Part shown: one piece after another, positions 7,161-10,785 of the stretch | Layout: each line of letters starts with the position of its first letter | How positions within the stretch are numbered: position 1 is the first letter of the stretch | Assembly (NCBI GenBank): GCA_938039225.1 | Contig: CALHVH010000042.1 | Span: 1 to 10,785, forward strand | Origin: an uncultured Gammaproteobacteria bacterium | GTDB taxonomy: Bacteria > Pseudomonadota > Gammaproteobacteria > Steroidobacterales > JABDMI01 | Reading direction: 5' to 3' | DNA: 10,785 nt | Translations under genes and position numbers: made by a program | The notes under the pieces: model-generated | What the model was told of the DNA's origin: nothing | The model's input: only the letters and a program-made list of their open reading frames with translations | Database searches by the model: none

Positions 7161-7919
7161 TTAGTCTTCGTCTTGCTGCAAAGTAGCCATAAACGCTTCT
7201 GAAAACTCGGCGTTGGTATAAACCTCTTGAACATCATCCAATTCTTCAAGTCTTTCTAGCATTTTCATCATGCTTTCTGATTTCTTATCGTCTAATTCGG
7301 CCTTATTGGAAGGCCTATAAGTCACCTCAGAATTTACAGGCTCTAAACCTTTAGCTTCAAGTGCTTCAACCACAGTTGCAAAGGTTCCTGATTCGGTTAT
7401 TACCTCAATACTCGTATCGTCATTAGTTATTACGTCTTCCGCACCAGCTTCTAAAGCCACTTCCATAATGACATCTTCATCAGCTCCAGGAGCAAAAGTA
7501 ATAACACCTTCATGAGTAAACATAAAAGACACTGAACCATCAGTGCCAAGTTGACCATTATATTTAGTAAAGGCATGACGTACATCAGCAACAGTACGAT
7601 TGCGATTATCACTTAAACAATCAACCATCACAGCAGCGCCACCAGGACCATAGCCTTCATAACGAATTTCTTCGTAATCATCACCTTCAAGTTCTCCTGC
7701 GCCACGCTTAACCGCACGCTCGATACTATCTTTAGGCACACTATTAGAACGCGCTTTGGTTAATGCTAATCGCAAACGAGGATTCGCATCAGGGTCACTG
7801 CCACCCATTTTTGCAGCCACAACCACTTCTCGTATAAGGCGTGTAAATACCTTTGAACGTTTCTTATCTTGTGCACCTTTACGATGCTGAATATTAGCCC
7901 ACTTACTATGACCTGCCAT
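7161..7919 (-). CDS. yebC: YebC/PmpR/TACO1-family protein
   Basis: This is a member of the highly conserved YebC/TACO1 family. Relatives have been described both as DNA-binding transcriptional regulators (PmpR type) and as factors that help ribosomes through difficult stretches such as polyproline; this sequence does not decide between them. The 252 residues (E. coli YebC 246) start with the signature MAGHSKWANIQHRKGAQD, followed by KRSKVFTRLIREV, the mid-region RYEGYGPGGAAVMVDCLSDN (85-104), and an acidic C-terminus. It lies 7 bases upstream of ruvC, its usual partner in gammaproteobacteria. The gap to the upstream yfaZ-like gene is 45 bases and contains no hairpin, so read-through transcription from it is possible. 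Confidence 0.96.
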   Translation of the reverse strand: MAGHSKWANIQHRKGAQDKKRSKVFTRLIREVVVAAKMGGSDPDANPRLRLALTKARSNSVPKDSIERAVKRGAGELEGDDYEEIRYEGYGPGGAAVMVDCLSDNRNRTVADVRHAFTKYNGQLGTDGSVSFMFTHEGVITFAPGADEDVIMEVALEAGAEDVITNDDTSIEVITESGTFATVVEALEAKGLEPVNSEVTYRPSNKAELDDKKSESMMKMLERLEELDDVQEVYTNAEFSEAFMATLQQDED

Positions 7920-7964
7920 AAACCCTAAACCTTATTAATTTAAACTTATTCTAAATTTTATAAA

Positions 7965-8603
7965 TTAAAACCTACCACGTATACCAAAATGCAAACCTGT
8001 ATCAATAGTGCTAGTAGCGGAAGAAAAGACGTCGTTGCCTTTAAATTTACCTTTCACATTACGATAACCAACAAATACATCTGCATTGCGAGTTACATTA
8101 AAGCCGACATCAGCCCCAATTTCTTGATATTTAGTCATCTTATCAAATGACAAGACATCCGGTGCGTACCATACATAGGCACGTGCATTTACGCGGTTAT
8201 ATGCCGCTGGTACATAAGTTACTTTGCCGCCAATTGGTAATGCTGCCCCGCCATCAAGATTTCGAGTTATAAATTCTGTTGTACAAACCGAAGTGTCAGG
8301 GCATTCAATTTCTTGAGTGAAGTCAGGGTCAAGATAAGCAAGCTTTAATCCAATACCCGCATTCAAACCTTCGCTTCCCGCATCTCCAAATAATAAACCA
8401 GCAACACCTAAGACATTGCCACGATCTTGGTTATGTAAGCCAGATGCCTCAATGACTATGCCGTTATTACCAAGTTCAAAATCACCCTGTAATTTGAAAG
8501 TATTGCTGTTCAAACTAATTTCGGCCGAATTGGCAAACAATGAAGACATAAACAAACTAGAAAAAACGACTGCAAGAATACTTTTCGGTAATGAAAATTG
8601 CAT
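7965..8603 (-). CDS. YfaZ-family predicted outer-membrane protein
   Basis: This looks like a small outer-membrane beta-barrel of the YfaZ family, whose function is not known. The 212-residue protein has a Sec signal peptide (Lys7, hydrophobic ILAVVFSSLFMSSLF, probable cleavage around Ala24-Ala27), then alternating polar/hydrophobic segments typical of beta strands, and ends in a C-terminal Phe, as many outer-membrane barrels do. The most YfaZ-like part is about 122-187 (LPIGGKVTYVP, RAYVWYAPDVLSF, YQEIGADVGFNVTRNADVFV, GYRNVKGKF). Two cysteines, Cys101 and Cys107, six residues apart, may form a small disulphide loop between strands. The ATG has GGGG about 8 bases upstream. The gene is divergent from relA and heads the yebC-ruvCAB run. 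The family call rests on recalled motifs and is less certain than its neighbours. Confidence 0.7.
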   Translation of the reverse strand: MQFSLPKSILAVVFSSLFMSSLFANSAEISLNSNTFKLQGDFELGNNGIVIEASGLHNQDRGNVLGVAGLLFGDAGSEGLNAGIGLKLAYLDPDFTQEIECPDTSVCTTEFITRNLDGGAALPIGGKVTYVPAAYNRVNARAYVWYAPDVLSFDKMTKYQEIGADVGFNVTRNADVFVGYRNVKGKFKGNDVFSSATSTIDTGLHFGIRGRF

Positions 8604-8779
8604 AAAATATACCCCATCAAGGTCAATTAATTATTCTAAAAAAACGGATTAAATTTAATTCATTAAAAACTACGCGTATGATACCTATAAACTGCATCAA
8701 ACTCACCCTTAGAGCGATACAATTCCTTGTGAGTTCACAATTTTATGCTTATTTTTTACCTAATTGAAAAAGACCCCAA
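8604..8779. promoter_or_regulatory. Divergent yfaZ-like/relA intergenic region
   Basis: This 176-base A+T-rich region must carry the 5' signals of both divergent genes. For relA, TACAAT at 8718-8723 matches the -10 consensus in 5 of 6 bases, but only weak -35 candidates lie 16-18 bases upstream. It would start transcription near 8730 and give a leader of about 50 bases. For the yfaZ-like gene no convincing -35/-10 pair was found. No terminator-like hairpin or small gene is visible. Confidence 0.4.
8727..8740. promoter_or_regulatory. 14-base palindrome near the putative relA transcription start
   Basis: The sequence TTGTGA-GT-TCACAA has two perfect 6-base inverted arms with a 2-base centre. 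It lies 4 bases after the candidate -10 box of relA, a position suited to an operator or to a small hairpin in the relA leader. The half-sites resemble TGTGA/TCACA of CRP sites, but the centre is 2 bases rather than 6, so it is not a CRP site. The role is inferred only from symmetry and position. Confidence 0.3.
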
Positions 8780-10785
8780 TTGACTGCTAAAGATAACAAC
8801 TTATTCTTAACCAAGGCCATAGCGTTAAGTCAGTCTCAAATTGAAATTGAAACTGATGAAAAAAAACGGTCGCTGCTGCATGAAGGAATTGCAGTTGCTG
8901 ATATTTTGCACGCTTTAGAAATGCCAGAAAACATTCGCTGTAGCGCCATACTGTCCTCTTTAGTGCATATACAAGCTATCAGCCTTGAACAAATACAAAA
9001 GAAATTTTCTCGCGAAATTAAAGAACTGGTTAATGACTTAGGCAAACTGGATAGTTTTAGTCATTTTGAGGATTTGAATGAACAAGATGGCTTATCTCCT
9101 AAACAAGCCGAAGGCTTAAGAAAACTTCTGCTTGCGATTGTTGATGACATTCGTTTGGTACTGGTACGATTAGCTCAGCAATTACACAGATTACGTGAAA
9201 GCAAAAACGCTACAGAAAGCGAAAGACGCCGACTTGCGCAAGAGACCAGTGAAGTTTTCGCCCCACTGGCCAATCGTTTAGGTATTTGGCAATTAAAATG
9301 GGAACTGGAAGATCTATCTTTTCGATATTTAGAGCCACAACAATATAAAGACATTGCAAAGTGGTTAAGTTCAAAACGTTCAGAACGCGAAACTTATATT
9401 GAAAACTTCAAACAAACACTAAAAGACATGATGACGGCCGAAAATATTCAAGCCGACATTCAGGGTCGTCCTAAACATATTTACAGTATTTGGAAGAAAA
9501 TGCAGCGTAAGTCCAGCAGCATCGAAAGTCTTTTCGATATTCGTGCAGTACGCATTATCACCGAAGATATCACTGGTTGTTATACGGCTTTAGGCATTGT
9601 GCATAACCGATGGAAGTATGTACCTAGCGAGTTTGATGACTACGTGGCAAACCCCAAAGCTAATAACTATCAATCCATTCATACAGCCGTTTTTGGGCCC
9701 GAGAACAAGGTTGTTGAAATTCAAATACGAAGCCAAGAAATGCATGACAATTCCGAACTTGGGGTCGCTGCACACTGGCGTTATAAAGAAGGTGCCCAAC
9801 AATCTGGATTGGATGAAAAAATTAATTGGCTGCGACATGTTCTTGAAAGCAAACATGAGGGTGAGTCACAAGGTACACGTAAAGATGAGGATTTTATTCA
9901 TCGTTTTCGTGAAACCTTATTTGAAGACCGAGTGTATGCGGTAAGCCCTCGTGGCGATGTGGTTGACATGAGCGCTGGCAGCACTCCCTTAGATTTTGCT
10001 TACCACATTCACACTGAGGTTGGTCATCGTTGCCGTGGTGCTTTAGTGAATGGAAAAATTGTTCCATTGACTTATAAAATACAAAATGGCGACCGTATCG
10101 AAATTTTAACCAGCAAAGAAAGTAAACCCAGTAGAGATTGGTTGATTGATGGCATGGGCTATATCGCCTCATCCCGTTCTAGAGAAAAAATCCGTTCGTG
10201 GTTTCGTTTACAAGACCAAGATCAAAACCTAAAAGCTGGCAAACAACTTTTAGAAAGAGAATTATCACGTCTTGGCGTTGAAAATACCGAACCCGACGCA
10301 TTGGCTAATAAACACGGCTTCCCAAATTATCATGCCTTATGTATTTCACTAGGAGCAGGTGCCTTAACCATTGGTGATGTCACCAGTAGTTTTATTAAAG
10401 ACCTGGAAGACGAAAATGAATCTGAAAATGACTTCATTTTAAAACGCCGAACCAAGCCACAAAGAAGTTCAAGTCAAATTGCAATTTCAGGAGTAGATGA
10501 CTTACTCACGAATCCTGCTCAATGTTGTAAACCCGTACCACCAGAAGCTATTGTGGGCTACATTACCCAAGGCAAAGGCATAACAATACACAGGGCCAAT
10601 TGTAAGAATCTACAAAATTTATTGGATAAACGCCCAGAACGAGTGTTTGATGTATCCTGGAACGATACCGATAGTAAGAATAATTTTATTATTGATATAG
10701 CCATTGAAGCCTATGATCGAAAAAATTTGATCCGCGATATCACCGGTTTACTCTCAGAAGAAAAAATCACGATCTTAGAAATGTC
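8780..10785 (+). CDS. relA: (p)ppGpp synthetase RelA, cut by the window end
   Basis: RelA is the ribosome-associated stringent-response enzyme that makes (p)ppGpp from ATP and GTP/GDP. The window holds 668 codons plus 2 bases, in frame to the edge; about 50-60 residues of the final domain are missing. The pseudo-hydrolase domain (about 30-180) lacks the catalytic HD and ED pairs (Ser59-Ser60 and His63-Ile64 align there). The synthetase domain (about 210-370) has GRPKHIYSIWKKM (229-241), Asp253 and Glu313 matching Asp275 and Glu335 of E. coli RelA, YQSIHT, and EFDD (284-287), the RelA-type motif instead of the SpoT-type RFKD. TGS is at about 382-445, the zinc-finger domain has Cys582, Cys583, His604 and Cys608, and the ACT/RRM domain is partial. 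The frame is closed by TGA at 8765, and TTG at 8780 is the only plausible start before an ATG about 46 codons later. No strong ribosome site is seen. Confidence 0.95.
   Translation, partial: MTAKDNNLFLTKAIALSQSQIEIETDEKKRSLLHEGIAVADILHALEMPENIRCSAILSSLVHIQAISLEQIQKKFSREIKELVNDLGKLDSFSHFEDLNEQDGLSPKQAEGLRKLLLAIVDDIRLVLVRLAQQLHRLRESKNATESERRRLAQETSEVFAPLANRLGIWQLKWELEDLSFRYLEPQQYKDIAKWLSSKRSERETYIENFKQTLKDMMTAENIQADIQGRPKHIYSIWKKMQRKSSSIESLFDIRAVRIITEDITGCYTALGIVHNRWKYVPSEFDDYVANPKANNYQSIHTAVFGPENKVVEIQIRSQEMHDNSELGVAAHWRYKEGAQQSGLDEKINWLRHVLESKHEGESQGTRKDEDFIHRFRETLFEDRVYAVSPRGDVVDMSAGSTPLDFAYHIHTEVGHRCRGALVNGKIVPLTYKIQNGDRIEILTSKESKPSRDWLIDGMGYIASSRSREKIRSWFRLQDQDQNLKAGKQLLERELSRLGVENTEPDALANKHGFPNYHALCISLGAGALTIGDVTSSFIKDLEDENESENDFILKRRTKPQRSSSQIAISGVDDLLTNPAQCCKPVPPEAIVGYITQGKGITIHRANCKNLQNLLDKRPERVFDVSWNDTDSKNNFIIDIAIEAYDRKNLIRDITGLLSEEKITILEM

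Noticed and set aside
7154..7249. In-frame N-terminal extension of ruvC by 32 codons
   Set aside because: It overlaps the 3' end of yebC, does not resemble RuvC, and would move the catalytic Asp far from its normal position near residue 7-14.
8727..8740. CRP binding site upstream of relA
   Set aside because: The TGTGA and TCACA half-sites are separated by 2 bases, not the 6 needed for CRP.
9590..10172. Antisense and shifted open frames inside relA (9590-9856 minus, 9597-9944 plus, 9894-10172 minus)
   Set aside because: The relA frame through this region is unbroken and has the conserved synthetase and TGS motifs; the other frames are shadows.

Overview
The window comes from a gammaproteobacterium of fairly low G+C (about 40% by eye). 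The gene order yebC-ruvC-ruvA-ruvB-ybgC-tolQ-tolR-tolA-tolB-pal is the standard gammaproteobacterial order. A synthetase-only RelA, distinct from a bifunctional SpoT/Rel, fits the beta/gamma-proteobacteria. I cannot place it more precisely from sequence alone. Almost every base is in, or close to, a conserved housekeeping gene. I see no mobile element, CRISPR array, rRNA, tRNA or phage gene.

Layout: positions 19-8603 hold eleven genes, all on the minus strand, so they are transcribed from right to left. The first is yfaZ-like, a predicted small outer-membrane barrel. It is followed by yebC (translation/regulatory factor) and ruvC-ruvA-ruvB (Holliday-junction resolvase, junction binder and branch-migration motor). 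Next come ybgC (acyl-CoA thioesterase) and the Tol-Pal envelope machine: tolQ and tolR (proton-driven motor), tolA (periplasm-spanning arm), tolB (periplasmic propeller) and pal (outer-membrane lipoprotein). From about 8780 to the right edge, relA runs on the plus strand, divergent from yfaZ, and is cut off by the window near its C-terminus.

Gene spacing suggests tight coupling. ruvC and ruvA overlap by 4 bases (ATGA), tolQ-tolR are 2 bases apart, tolR-tolA 7, ruvC-yebC 7 and tolA-tolB 15. Two larger gaps, 159 bases between ruvB and ybgC and 140 bases between tolB and pal, are A+T-rich and could hold internal promoters. No G+C-rich hairpin followed by a T run was found between any genes. Three genes start with codons other than ATG: GTG for tolR, GTG for ruvB and probably TTG for relA.

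The points most worth a second look are modest. RuvA has Asn where the second acidic-pin residue (Asp56 in E. coli) is expected. Pal has a long linker carrying a calcium-loop-like DxTGDGxxLD motif. A yfaZ-like gene sits at the yebC side of the ruv cluster, where aspS is common. relA has a short, TTG-initiated N-terminus with a 14-base palindrome just upstream. I do not see a previously undescribed multi-gene system here.
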